Translations under genes and position numbers: made by a program
Source of the DNA: an uncultured Marivita sp.
GTDB lineage: Bacteria > Pseudomonadota > Alphaproteobacteria > Rhodobacterales > Rhodobacteraceae
Length of the DNA stretch: 64,000 nt
Assembly (NCBI RefSeq): GCF_947488135.1
Contig: NZ_CANKYW010000002.1
Span: 62,001-126,000, forward strand
Direction of reading: 5' to 3'
The notes under the pieces: generated by a model
Told to the model about the DNA's origin: nothing
Databases searched by the model: none
What the model saw: only the letters and a program-made list of their open reading frames with translations
Shown here: positions 8,649 to 16,637 of the stretch, piece after piece
How positions within the stretch are numbered: the first letter of the stretch is position 1
Layout: each line of letters begins with the position of its first letter

Positions 8649-8673
8649 AAAAAGGGCCGCGAACGGCCCTTTT
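8647..8673. terminator. Bidirectional rho-independent terminator
   Basis: Seven A, stem GGGCCG, loop CGAA, stem CGGCCC, then four T. It lies between the convergent LacI-family gene and the substrate-binding protein gene and can act on both strands. Confidence 0.85.
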
Positions 8674-8697
8674 CGTTTCAAGTCAAGTGGCTCGACT

Positions 8698-9684
8698 TCA
8701 GTTCAGAACGTCAGACACCGCATGGGTCCACGCGCCATCACCCGGATCAGCCGTGATTACCGGATCCGAGCCACCGGCAAGCAACGTCTGAACCGTCCGC
8801 TCGAAATCCGCCGGATCAAGCGCGCCGTTGGACCCTGCGGTCAGCTTGGCCACTTCACCCATCATCCGCTTCTGGTGCGTTTCGGTCTGGGCGCCGGTTT
8901 CGTCATATTCGAGAACGATCATTGCCGCCTCGTCCGGGTTTTCCTCGGCCCATTTCCAACCCTTCATCGACGCGGCCACAAAGCGCTGCATCTTGTCGAC
9001 GAACTCCGGGTCTTCGAGGCGGTCTTCAAGCACATAAAGCCCATCCTCGAGCGTCGCGACGCCCTGGTCCTCGTATTTGAACGTCACGAGGTCATCCGGG
9101 CTGACACCCGCATCGATCACCTGCCAGTATTCGTTGTAGGTCATGGTCGAGATGCAATCCGCCTGTCGCTGCAACAGCGGATCGACGTTGAACCCCTGCT
9201 TGAGGACCTCGACGCCGTTCTCGCTCTTGCCATCGGTCGATACGCCCATGGAACTCATCCACGACATGAACGGGAATTCGTTGCCGAAAAACCAGACGCC
9301 GAGCGTGCGGTTCTTGAGATCATCGGGGGTCTCGATGCCCGCATCCTTCCAACAGGTCAGCATCATGCCAGAGCTTTTGAACGGCTGAGCGATGTTGACG
9401 AGCGGCAAACCCTTTTCGCGTGCAGCCAAAGCGGCGGGCATCCATTCGACGGTCACATCCGCGCCACCCCCGGCGATCACCTGCGTGGGTGCGATATCGG
9501 GCCCACCAGGCTTGATGGTGACATCCAGATCGGCCTCTTCGTAATAGCCGTTTTCCAAGGCGACATAGTAGCCCGCGAACTGGGCCTGAGTGACCCATTT
9601 CAATTGCAGTGTGACCTCATCCGCTGCCCATGCCGGGGTAGCCAGACCGAACGCGGCCAAAGCGCCGAGTAGTTTACGTTTCAA
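8698..9684 (-). CDS. NMT1/THI5-like ABC transporter substrate-binding protein
   Basis: Periplasmic binding protein of an importer, probably for a pyrimidine. Seen: signal peptide (cleavage after AWA, residue 20), then the NMT1/THI5 fold: VTLQLKWVTQAQFAGYYVALENGYYEEADLDVTIKPGG-like N-lobe, TLGVWFFGNEFPFMSW and DCISTMTYNEYWQ. This family includes ThiY, which binds hydroxymethylpyrimidine precursors. The TTG start is decided by a strong GGAGG seven bases upstream. Last gene of the operon that also encodes dihydropyrimidinase and an amidohydrolase, so uracil, thymine or a related base is the likely ligand (inference). Confidence 0.85.
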   Translation of the reverse strand: MKRKLLGALAAFGLATPAWAADEVTLQLKWVTQAQFAGYYVALENGYYEEADLDVTIKPGGPDIAPTQVIAGGGADVTVEWMPAALAAREKGLPLVNIAQPFKSSGMMLTCWKDAGIETPDDLKNRTLGVWFFGNEFPFMSWMSSMGVSTDGKSENGVEVLKQGFNVDPLLQRQADCISTMTYNEYWQVIDAGVSPDDLVTFKYEDQGVATLEDGLYVLEDRLEDPEFVDKMQRFVAASMKGWKWAEENPDEAAMIVLEYDETGAQTETHQKRMMGEVAKLTAGSNGALDPADFERTVQTLLAGGSDPVITADPGDGAWTHAVSDVLN

Positions 9685-9715
9685 AGTGTTACCTCCATGT
9701 TGTCGTTTGTCATTT

Positions 9716-10564
9716 TTAGTGTCCGCGATGCGACGGGTGCCAGAACGTCACGCGCTTTTCCAACCAGGCCACCAACCCGTAAAACGCCGTGCCGGCCATC
9801 GCCGAAACGGCGATTTCGGCCCAGACGAGGTCGATCGACAGGCTGCCGACACCGGTTGAAATTCGAAACCCCATCCCGCGAGTCGGTGAGCCGAAATACT
9901 CAGCAACGATTGCCCCGATCAAAGCAAGCGTTGTCGCAATCTTCAGCCCGTTGAAAACGAACGGGAGCGCCGCCGGCAGGCGCAATTTGATGAGCGTGTC
10001 CAAATAACTCGCGGCGTAGGTGCGCATCAGGTCGCGCTGCATCGCGTCGGTTTCGCGCAGGCCCTGAACCGTGTTTACGAGGATTGGGAAGAACACCATC
10101 ACGACGACAACCGCGGCCTTGGACTGCCAGTCGAACCCGAACCAGCTGACCAGAATGGGCGCGATGCCGATGATCGGAAGGGCTGCCACGAAATTCCCGA
10201 TGGGGAGCAACCCCTGGGTCAGGAAAGCAGACCGGTCGATCAGGATAGCGGTCAAGAATGCCGCCGCCACCCCGATGACAAATCCTGCCAGCGCGCCTTT
10301 CAAAACGGTCTGCTGGAAGTCTTCCCAAAGGATGTCGGTCGACGCGGCAAAGGTCTGCGCCACGTCCGACGGCGCAGGCAGGATCACAGGTGACACACCG
10401 AACCCGCGTACAATTCCTTCCCAAAGCACGATCAGCGTCACGCCGAAAAGCACCGGGATGAACACCCGCACAACCCGTGACCCTCGCCAGCGGGAATTGG
10501 CCAGATAAGCGTTCAGCCCCCAGGCACCGATCCAGAACACGAGAGCGAAGATGAGCCAGATCAT
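9716..10564 (-). CDS. ABC transporter permease (importer subunit 1)
   Basis: Inner-membrane permease of the SsuC/TauC/ThiX type (BPD_transp_1). Seen: six or so hydrophobic helices, including an N-terminal MIWLIFALVFWIGAWGLNAYL and VTLIVLWEGIVRGFGV, and the EAA-like loop DLMRTYAASYLDTLIKLRLPAALPFVFNGLK that docks on the ATPase. The start overlaps the preceding permease by 4 nt, indicating stoichiometric production. With the neighbouring permease (10561-11493), ATPase (11755-12576) and binding protein (8698-9684) it forms one complete importer. Confidence 0.88.
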   Translation of the reverse strand: MIWLIFALVFWIGAWGLNAYLANSRWRGSRVVRVFIPVLFGVTLIVLWEGIVRGFGVSPVILPAPSDVAQTFAASTDILWEDFQQTVLKGALAGFVIGVAAAFLTAILIDRSAFLTQGLLPIGNFVAALPIIGIAPILVSWFGFDWQSKAAVVVVMVFFPILVNTVQGLRETDAMQRDLMRTYAASYLDTLIKLRLPAALPFVFNGLKIATTLALIGAIVAEYFGSPTRGMGFRISTGVGSLSIDLVWAEIAVSAMAGTAFYGLVAWLEKRVTFWHPSHRGH

Positions 10565-11493
10565 GCCTGCATCCCCATCCGCCGCAAGGTGATGCGTTGC
10601 ATCAGGTCAAGCAGCGTCACCAGAACCCCGGCAAGGATGGCCGCCGCAAAGAGCGCCGCCCAGATGGCCAGCGGCGTGCCGAACTGATCTCCGATCAGAA
10701 TGCGCGCGCCCAGACCCGAGATCGCCCCCGTGGGCAATTCGCCCACAATGGTGCCCACCAAAGCGGCCGCGATCCCGATCTTGAGCGATGTGAAAAGATA
10801 GGGCATCGAGGCGGGCAACCGCAGCTTCAGGAACGCCTGCAACCCCGAGGCCGAATAGGTCTTGAGCAGATCAAGCTGCGCCGCGCCGGGCGACCGCAGC
10901 CCTTTGACCATGCCGACCAATACCGGGAAGTAACACAGGTAGGCCGAAATGATCGCCTTCGGGACCGTGCGCCCTTCGATCCCCACCTGGCTCGACAGCA
11001 CAATGATCATCGGCGCCAGCGCGACAATCGGGACCGTTTGACTGATGATGGCCCACGGCATCAGGCTCATATTCACGACCCGGCTATAGACGATCGCAAT
11101 CGCCCCTGCCATGCCAAGGACCGTGCCCAGAGCAAACCCCCAAAGCGTCGATTGCAGCGTGATCCAGCCGTGATAGATCAGCGACCGTTTCGACATCGGC
11201 CGACCGTTCAGCGCCATCTCGCCGGTCGTTTTCCAAAGCTCGGATCCGACTTGCACGGGCGTCGGCAGGCGCGGACGGTCCAAGCTGTAACCCAAGGCGA
11301 TATGCTCGGGGTTGTTGACCATCAACCGCCAGATGGACTGCTCGAACCGCGCGCGCGATTCCGCCGGAACGACCTCTGTCCCAGACCGCTCCGCCACATC
11401 CAGCGCCCCGCGAATGTTCATCGGCGCAACCGCCGCGTACCAAAATGCGACCAATGCCGCCAATACCGCAAGGATGGGAAACAGCGACCTCAT
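10561..11493 (-). CDS. ABC transporter permease (importer subunit 2)
   Basis: Second permease of the pyrimidine-associated importer. Seen: N-terminal membrane helix, a long periplasmic insert (residues about 25-105, rich in charged residues, larger than in the sister permease), then the BPD_transp_1 core with TLQSTLWGFALGTVLGMAGAIAIV, ATPase-docking loop DLLKTYSASGLQAFLKLRLPASMPYLFTSLK and C-terminal helices. The ribosome site is weak. Unlike the other operon junctions, which overlap or nearly touch, this gene is 261 nt from the upstream ATPase gene, and the gap holds a large inverted repeat (11517-11585). Confidence 0.87.
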   Translation of the reverse strand: MRSLFPILAVLAALVAFWYAAVAPMNIRGALDVAERSGTEVVPAESRARFEQSIWRLMVNNPEHIALGYSLDRPRLPTPVQVGSELWKTTGEMALNGRPMSKRSLIYHGWITLQSTLWGFALGTVLGMAGAIAIVYSRVVNMSLMPWAIISQTVPIVALAPMIIVLSSQVGIEGRTVPKAIISAYLCYFPVLVGMVKGLRSPGAAQLDLLKTYSASGLQAFLKLRLPASMPYLFTSLKIGIAAALVGTIVGELPTGAISGLGARILIGDQFGTPLAIWAALFAAAILAGVLVTLLDLMQRITLRRMGMQA

Positions 11494-11516
11494 CCCGCGC
11501 GCCCCGATACCGCTTC

Positions 11517-11585
11517 ATTGTTCCACAAATATGCAAACACCTTCGCCAGCCAAAACGTGCAGGAATTGCATATTTTAAGAACAAT
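11517..11585. repeat. Inverted repeat with 20-nt arms inside the importer operon
   Basis: Left arm 11517-11536 (ATTGTTCCACAAATATGCAA) and right arm 11566-11585 (TTGCATATTTTAAGAACAAT) match as inverted copies except for three central bases, with a 29-nt spacer. It begins 24 nt before the permease start. It could be a pair of operator sites, an mRNA stem, or a remnant of a mobile sequence. A related 23-nt stretch occurs inside fghA (48849-48871). Confidence 0.7.
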
Positions 11586-11754
11586 GAAAGGATTGGGTGG
11601 TCTCATATTCCCGCGGTACAGGCTGGCAAGCCGATGACCGTGGACGATGAAGGGACCTGCGTCCTTAAACCAAGCGCAGGCCGGTTGCGGGGGGCAGAGG
11701 GCGCCCGATGTCTCCCGCGCCGTGCGCGCGTTAACCTTAACAGAAGGATAAGCA

Positions 11755-12576
11755 TCAATCGTCATAGGCATGGCCTGCCCGCAGCCCTTCGCGCACGCGA
11801 TGCGCGATTTGCAGGAACTCCGGTGTATCGCGAATGTCGAGGGGGCGTTTTTTCGGCAGCGGGCTTTCGATGATGTCGGTGATCCGACCCGGACGCGGGC
11901 TCATGACGACGATCTTGGTCGACAGGTAAACCGCTTCGGGGATCGAATGGGTCACAAACCCGATCGTCTTTTCCGTTCGCGCCCAGAGCTCCAGGAGCTG
12001 CTCGTTCAGGTGATCGCGCACGATCTCGTCGAGCGCCCCGAACGGCTCATCCATCAGTAGAATGTCTGCGTCGAACGCCAATGCCCGCGCGATCGACGCG
12101 CGCTGCTGCATCCCGCCCGACAATTGCCACGGATATTTCTTGCCGAAGTTCGACAGTTCGACGAGGTCCAGCACGCGCGCGATCCGCGCATCCTGTTCGG
12201 CCCTCGAATAGCCCATGATCTCCAGCGGCAGCGCGATGTTCTTCTCGATCGTCCGCCAGGGATAAAGTCCTGCGGCCTGGAACACATACCCATAGGCCCG
12301 CGCGCGCCGCGCTTCGTCCGGCGTCATACCGTTGACGGTCAAAGTGCCGCCTGTCGGCGCCTCGAGTGCCGCGATGCAGCGCAAGAAAGTGGTCTTGCCA
12401 CATCCCGACGGGCCGATGAAACTGACGAATTCTCCCTTACCGATGTCGAGATCAATGCCGGAGAGCGCATGCACCGGGCCGTCATTGGTCTGGAACGTCA
12501 GATCCAGCGACTTCGCCGAAATCACGGGGGTTGTCGCGCCCCGGTTCACGACCGGGGCCTCTGCCGTATCGAGCAT
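11755..12576 (-). CDS. ABC transporter ATP-binding protein
   Basis: Cytoplasmic ATPase of the importer, SsuB/TauB/ThiZ type. Seen: Walker A GPSGCGKTTFLR, Q-loop FQAAGLYPWRT, signature LSGGMQQRASIARALA, Walker B ADILLMDEPFGALDE and switch His in FVTHSIPEAVYLS. The ATG at 12576 (MLDTAEAPVV) is chosen: it overlaps the dihydropyrimidinase stop as ATGA, while a longer upstream start would only duplicate hydA coding sequence. 273 aa is normal. The tail (TPEFLQIAHRVREGL) is the usual C-terminal helix of this group. Confidence 0.92.
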   Translation of the reverse strand: MLDTAEAPVVNRGATTPVISAKSLDLTFQTNDGPVHALSGIDLDIGKGEFVSFIGPSGCGKTTFLRCIAALEAPTGGTLTVNGMTPDEARRARAYGYVFQAAGLYPWRTIEKNIALPLEIMGYSRAEQDARIARVLDLVELSNFGKKYPWQLSGGMQQRASIARALAFDADILLMDEPFGALDEIVRDHLNEQLLELWARTEKTIGFVTHSIPEAVYLSTKIVVMSPRPGRITDIIESPLPKKRPLDIRDTPEFLQIAHRVREGLRAGHAYDD

Positions 12577-14030
12577 CAAACCCCCGTCGCAGGGATGCCG
12601 GTCCGCTCGACCGGACGCGGCGCCGTCAGCTCCTTCCACGTCGACAGCGCGCGGTTGACCGTTCCATTGCCCGGCCGCTTGACGAACTGGCCATGCCCTT
12701 CCTGCGTGCGCACCTCGCCGTCGTGGATCGCCACATGCCCGCGGGTGAGCGTGAAGCGTGGCAGGCCTTTGACATGCTGCCCTTCGAACACGTTGTAATC
12801 GATGGCCGATTGCTGCGAGCTCGCCGAGATCGTCTTTTCCTTCTTCGGATCCCAGACCACGAGATCGGCATCCGCGCCGACCAGAACTGCGCCCTTCTTG
12901 GGATAGCAGTTCAGGATCTTCGCGATATTGGTCGAGGTCACCGCGACGAACTCATTGGGCGTCAGCCGCCCGGTTTCCACCCCATGCGTCCAGAGCATGG
13001 GCATCCTGTCTTCCAAGCCGCCGGTCCCGTTCGGGATCTTCGAGAAATCGCCAACGCCAAACCGCTTCTGTTCCGTGGTAAAGGCGCAATGGTCCGTGGC
13101 CACCACCGACAGCGACCCTGATTGCAGACCGGCCCAGAGGCTATCCTGGTGCTGTTTGTTGCGGAAGGGCGGCGACATCACGCGACGGGCGGCGTGGTCC
13201 CAATCCTTATTGAAATATTCGCTTTCATCGAGCGTCAGGTGCTGAATGAGTGGCTCTCCCCAAACCCGCTTGCCCTGCATCTTGGCCCGGCGGATGGCCT
13301 CATGTGCCTCCTCGCAAGAGGTGTGCACGACGTAAAGCGGCACACCCGCCATGTCGGCAATCATGATCGCGCGGTTCGTCGCCTCGCCCTCGACCTGCGT
13401 TGGCCGCGAATATGCGTGCCCCTCGGGTCCGTTGTTGCCTGCGGCCAGAAGCTTTGCCGTCAGTTCGGCAACCACGTCCCCGTTCTCGGCGTGAACCATC
13501 GCGATCCCGCCCAGCTCGGCCAGACGGCTGAACGACGCGTAAAGCTCATCGTCATTGACCATGAGCGCGCCTTTGTAGGCCATGAAATGCTTGAACGTGT
13601 TGATGCCGCGATCCTTGATCACGCTCTCCATCTCGTTGAACACCTGCTCGCCCCACCAGGTGACGGCCATGTGAAACGAGTAGTCGCAATTGGCGCGGGT
13701 CGATTTGTTGTCCCACATCTGGAGCGCGTCGAAGAGGCCCTGCCCCGGGGAGGGCAAAGCGAAGTCCACCACCATCGTGGTCCCGCCCGCCAAAGCCGCG
13801 CGCGTGCCGCTTTCGAAATCATCCGAGGAATAGGTGCCCATAAACGGCATCTCGAGATGCGTATGCGGATCGATCCCGCCGGGCATCACGTAGCAGCCGG
13901 TGGCGTCCAGTTCCTCGTCGCCTTTCAGGTTCGGACCGATCTCGGTGATGACCCCGTTGTCGATGGCGACATCCGCCTCGTAGGTCAGGTCCGCTGTGAC
14001 AACCGTTCCGTTCTTGATGACTGTGGTCAT
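12576..14030 (-). CDS. hydA: Dihydropyrimidinase (D-hydantoinase)
   Basis: Zinc amidohydrolase that opens 5,6-dihydrouracil or dihydrothymine to N-carbamoyl-beta-alanine or its methyl analogue, second step of reductive pyrimidine degradation. Seen: PGGIDPHTHLEMPF with metal ligands His56 and His58, carbamylated-lysine region FKHFMAYKG (Lys153), MVHAENGD, VVHTSCEEA and the catalytic Asp in VATDHCAF. 484 aa fits the family. Strong ribosome site CGGAG before the ATG. It sits between the amidohydrolase gene (81 nt upstream) and the ATPase gene (4-nt overlap), all one operon behind a RutR-type operator. Confidence 0.95.
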   Translation of the reverse strand: MTTVIKNGTVVTADLTYEADVAIDNGVITEIGPNLKGDEELDATGCYVMPGGIDPHTHLEMPFMGTYSSDDFESGTRAALAGGTTMVVDFALPSPGQGLFDALQMWDNKSTRANCDYSFHMAVTWWGEQVFNEMESVIKDRGINTFKHFMAYKGALMVNDDELYASFSRLAELGGIAMVHAENGDVVAELTAKLLAAGNNGPEGHAYSRPTQVEGEATNRAIMIADMAGVPLYVVHTSCEEAHEAIRRAKMQGKRVWGEPLIQHLTLDESEYFNKDWDHAARRVMSPPFRNKQHQDSLWAGLQSGSLSVVATDHCAFTTEQKRFGVGDFSKIPNGTGGLEDRMPMLWTHGVETGRLTPNEFVAVTSTNIAKILNCYPKKGAVLVGADADLVVWDPKKEKTISASSQQSAIDYNVFEGQHVKGLPRFTLTRGHVAIHDGEVRTQEGHGQFVKRPGNGTVNRALSTWKELTAPRPVERTGIPATGV

Positions 14031-14111
14031 GGGTTTCTCCGTGGTCCTGATCTTCTCTGGTTCAAAAACATATTGGGAGGGTCGCGCCGCGCAAAAGCGC
14101 AGTGCCCTCGC

Positions 14112-15362
14112 TCAACTGACGATCTCCGCCGTCTCGACGACCGCGTGGAACAGAACATCCGTTCCCGCCGTCGCCCACTCCTTGGAGATCTCTTCCGCCT
14201 CATTGTGCGACAGCCCGTCGACACACGGGCACATAACCATCGCCGTCGGTGCGACATCGTTGATCCAGCACGCGTCGTGTCCGGCCCCCGACACGATATC
14301 CATATGGCTGTAGCCCAGCCGTTCCGCCGCATCGCGGATGGCGGCCACGCATTGTTCGTCGAACGCGGGCGGGTCGAACTGTCCGACGATATGCGACTCG
14401 AAGCTGACCCCGATCTCTTCACACAGCTTCGGCGCGCGTTCCATGAATTCGTCCACCATCGCATTGAGCTTGTCGAGAAGGTGCGTCCGCAGATCGACCG
14501 TGAAAACGGCTTTGCCGGGAATGATGTTGCGGCTGTTGGGATAGATGTCGATATGCCCGATGGCGCCAACTGCATTGGGTTGGTTCTTCATCGCGATCTC
14601 TTGCACCAGCTCGGTGATGAGCGCGAGACCGCGCCCCGCGTTCTTGCGCATGTGCATCGGTGTCGATCCGGTGTGGCTTTCCTTGCCGGTCACCGTGCAT
14701 TCGATCCAACGCAGGCCCTGCCCGTGCGTGACCACGCCGATATCCTTGCCCTCGGCCTCCAGAATCGGTCCCTGTTCGATGTGCAACTCGAAAAAGGCAT
14801 GCATCTTGCGGTCGCCGACCTTCTCGTCGCCCTTCCATCCGATCCGTTCAAGCTCATCGCCAAAGCGTTTCCCTTTGGCATCCTCGCGATCATAGGCCCA
14901 TTGCAGGTCGTGCTTGCCCGCAAAGACACCCGAAGCCAGCATCGCAGGCGCAAAGCGTGTGCCTTCCTCGTTGGTCCAGTTGGTCACCACAATGGGATGC
15001 TTGGTCTTGATCCCGAGATCATTGAGAGACCGCAGGATTTCCAACCCGCCAAGAACGCCTAGAACGCCGTCGTATTTGCCGCCCGTCGGTTGCGTGTCGA
15101 GGTGTGATCCGACGTAGACCGGAAGCGCGGCGGGATCCGTCCCCTCGCGCCGGGCGAACATGTTGCCGATCTCGTCGACACCCATCGTGCAGCCTGCATC
15201 CTCGCACCATTTCTGGAACAGCGCGCGGCCCTCGGCGTCTTCGTCGGTCAAGGTCTGCCGGTTGTTGCCGCCCGCCACGCCCGGACCGATTTTCGCCATC
15301 TCCATGAGACTGTCCCACAGGCGGTCGCCATTGATCCGCAGATTTTCTCCGGGTGCTGCCAT
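14112..15362 (-). CDS. M20-family carbamoyl-amino-acid amidohydrolase (beta-ureidopropionase type)
   Basis: Metal-dependent amidase of the hyuC/amaB/allantoate amidohydrolase family. From its neighbours it probably hydrolyses N-carbamoyl-beta-alanine to beta-alanine, ammonia and CO2, the third step of the pathway. Seen: metal ligands in GSHLDTQ, YDGVLGVLGGLE and NEEGTRF, dimerisation-domain residues HIEQGP and GKESHTGSTPM, and the C-terminal GAGHDACW. The ATG at 15362 (MAAPGENLRING) is chosen; an in-frame start 66 nt upstream gives a basic extension absent from the family. A GCGC-AAAA-GCGC hairpin follows the stop. First gene of its operon; a RutR-type palindrome lies 59-74 nt before the start. 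Confidence 0.88.
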   Translation of the reverse strand: MAAPGENLRINGDRLWDSLMEMAKIGPGVAGGNNRQTLTDEDAEGRALFQKWCEDAGCTMGVDEIGNMFARREGTDPAALPVYVGSHLDTQPTGGKYDGVLGVLGGLEILRSLNDLGIKTKHPIVVTNWTNEEGTRFAPAMLASGVFAGKHDLQWAYDREDAKGKRFGDELERIGWKGDEKVGDRKMHAFFELHIEQGPILEAEGKDIGVVTHGQGLRWIECTVTGKESHTGSTPMHMRKNAGRGLALITELVQEIAMKNQPNAVGAIGHIDIYPNSRNIIPGKAVFTVDLRTHLLDKLNAMVDEFMERAPKLCEEIGVSFESHIVGQFDPPAFDEQCVAAIRDAAERLGYSHMDIVSGAGHDACWINDVAPTAMVMCPCVDGLSHNEAEEISKEWATAGTDVLFHAVVETAEIVS

Positions 15363-15420
15363 CCCTTTTCCCCTCGCCGCTGGTCGCCGTGCGGAGCGCG
15401 TGCACCGCGCCCTCAAGTTT

Positions 15421-15436
15421 TTTACCATTTGGTAAA
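15421..15436. promoter_or_regulatory. RutR-type operator between the amidohydrolase gene and rutR
   Basis: TTTACCATTTGGTAAA is a perfect palindrome (TTTACCA-N2-TGGTAAA) and matches the E. coli RutR consensus TTGACCA-N2-TGGTCAA except at the third and fourteenth bases. It lies in the divergent region between the amidohydrolase operon and rutR. Confidence 0.85.
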
Positions 15437-15533
15437 GTTACGATTGCAACGTGCCCCCAAGCTGTCAAGGTATGATCTTGGATGAGGAGTTCCGAGCAGG
15501 CCATCGTCAGGAAACCATGCCTGCAAATCAAGC

Positions 15534-16166
15534 ATGAGAGTGAGACCGCCTGTGACCAGCACCGCCCGAAAGCCCAGCCGCATCCAGACCGAAAACCGCC
15601 AGCGCATTCGGGACGCCGCGCTTGGTCTGTTTGCCACTCACGGATTTCGCGGCACCACGCTCGACCAAATCGCGGACGCCTGCGGGATGCACAAACCCAA
15701 CCTGATCTACTATTTCGACAGCAAGGAGGCGATCCATATCGATCTTCTGAACACGCTGATGGAGGAGTGGCTGAGCCCGCTCGACGCGATGGACCCGGAC
15801 GGCGATCCGCTTGAAGAGATGATGGGATATATTCGCCGCAAGATGGAGATGAGTCGGCTCTACCCGCGCGAATCCCGCCTTTTCGCGAATGAAATCGTCC
15901 AGGGCGCACCACGCATGTTGCCGCATCTCGAAAGCACGCTGAAGCCGCTTTTCGACCGGCAATGCGGTATCATCAACCGTTGGATGACCGAAGGCAAACT
16001 GGCGCAAATGCACCCCGCGCACCTGATCTTTTCGATTTGGGCAGTGACACAGCACTACGCGGATTTCGAAGCGCAGATCGCGGTGCTTCTGCCGGGCGAT
16101 GACAAGCGTGCACGGGGTGCAGAGGCGTTCGTTGAGGCGATGTTCCGCAAAGTGCTGACGCCGTAG
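15534..16166 (+). CDS. rutR: TetR-family pyrimidine regulator RutR
   Basis: Transcription factor that in E. coli binds uracil or thymine and then releases DNA. Seen: HTH RIRDAALGLFATHGFRGTTLDQIADACGMHKPNLIYYF (about residues 24-62) and a ligand domain with strong resemblance to E. coli RutR, including SRLFANEIVQGAPRMLPHLE and HPAHLIFSIWAVTQHYADF. Length 210 aa is right. The ATG at 15534 is kept; a GTG at 15552 is possible. It is divergent from the amidohydrolase-hydA-importer operon, and RutR-type palindromes precede that operon and preT, giving a compact regulon. Confidence 0.92.
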   Translation: MRVRPPVTSTARKPSRIQTENRQRIRDAALGLFATHGFRGTTLDQIADACGMHKPNLIYYFDSKEAIHIDLLNTLMEEWLSPLDAMDPDGDPLEEMMGYIRRKMEMSRLYPRESRLFANEIVQGAPRMLPHLESTLKPLFDRQCGIINRWMTEGKLAQMHPAHLIFSIWAVTQHYADFEAQIAVLLPGDDKRARGAEAFVEAMFRKVLTP

Positions 16167-16169
16167 GAG

Positions 16170-16199
16170 TTTTACCGGGGATTAACTGTCTTGGTAAAA
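16170..16199. repeat. Widely spaced RutR half-site pair after rutR
   Basis: TTTTACC (16170-16176) and GGTAAAA (16193-16199) are inverted half-sites of the RutR operator, 16 nt apart instead of 4. It could be a weak operator for the small gene at 16209, a short hairpin after rutR, or chance. Confidence 0.35.
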
Positions 16200-16208
16200 A
16201 CTGCGGAT

Positions 16209-16451
16209 ATGTCGATGCATTATCCCTTCGAGTCGCCCACTGCCTACAATCCCGGTTGGCGTGACCAGCTGTTCAGCGCGGAAGCCGTGCGCCGTCAGGG
16301 CGTTGTCCGTCGCAAGAAAGGTGCGATACACCGCGAGGTCGGGCTGACCCTCCTTCGGGCAGAGGTACAGGCGCGGGGATTCCAGCTTTTCGATGTGGGC
16401 ACGGACTACCTGATCGTGTGTCATTCAAGGCCAATCACCCGCATCGGGTAA
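16209..16451 (+). CDS. Conserved small Rhodobacterales protein (unknown function)
   Basis: An 80-aa protein beginning MSMHYPFESPTAYNPGWRDQLFSAEA, then RRQGVVRRKKGAIHREVG, RAEVQARGFQLFDVGTDYLIVCH. I recall closely similar short proteins in Rhodobacterales, sometimes mislabelled as phosphoribosylanthranilate isomerase; there is no TIM barrel here, so that label would be wrong. The start is uncertain: ATG at 16209 or 16215; an in-frame TTG at 16191 lies inside the putative operator repeat. It is basic, has no membrane segment, and follows rutR on the same strand by 42 nt. Function unknown. Confidence 0.6.
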   Translation: MSMHYPFESPTAYNPGWRDQLFSAEAVRRQGVVRRKKGAIHREVGLTLLRAEVQARGFQLFDVGTDYLIVCHSRPITRIG

Positions 16452-16541
16452 TCCATTCCTCTGCATCAAAGGTCTCTACATTCCCTGAACAAAGCTATTT
16501 GCGGGCACCTTCTTGGGTATGCAACCACGTCCACGCGTTTC

Positions 16542-16607
16542 CAGAATTTTATGGGATGCCATGAGAATCTTCGTACGAAGATTCTCATGGCATCCCATAA
16601 AATTCTG
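16542..16607. repeat. Perfect 66-bp palindrome after preA
   Basis: Two 33-nt arms meet at a central GTAC with no spacer and no mismatch (checked base by base). The outer flanks CACGCG (16532-16537) and CGCGTG (16613-16618) extend the symmetry with a small offset. It lies between the small gene at 16209 and the preA stop, 31 nt from preA. As RNA it would be a 31-bp stem with a 4-nt loop; as DNA it could extrude a cruciform. There is no T-run, so it is not a classical terminator. Confidence 0.97.
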
Positions 16608-16637
16608 TTAAGCGCGTGCAGAAAGCTCCCTCAAGCC

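Noticed and set aside
13122-15062. 646-residue open frame on the plus strand
   Set aside because: Antisense to dihydropyrimidinase and the amidohydrolase, whose active-site motifs are unambiguous.
16182-16424. 80-residue minus-strand reading frame opposite the small gene after rutR
   Set aside because: The plus-strand frame gives a sequence I recognise as conserved in Rhodobacterales; the minus frame does not and would end inside the operator-like repeat.
16542-16607. Classical rho-independent terminator of preA
   Set aside because: The stem is far longer than usual, not GC-rich, and lacks a T-run on either strand.
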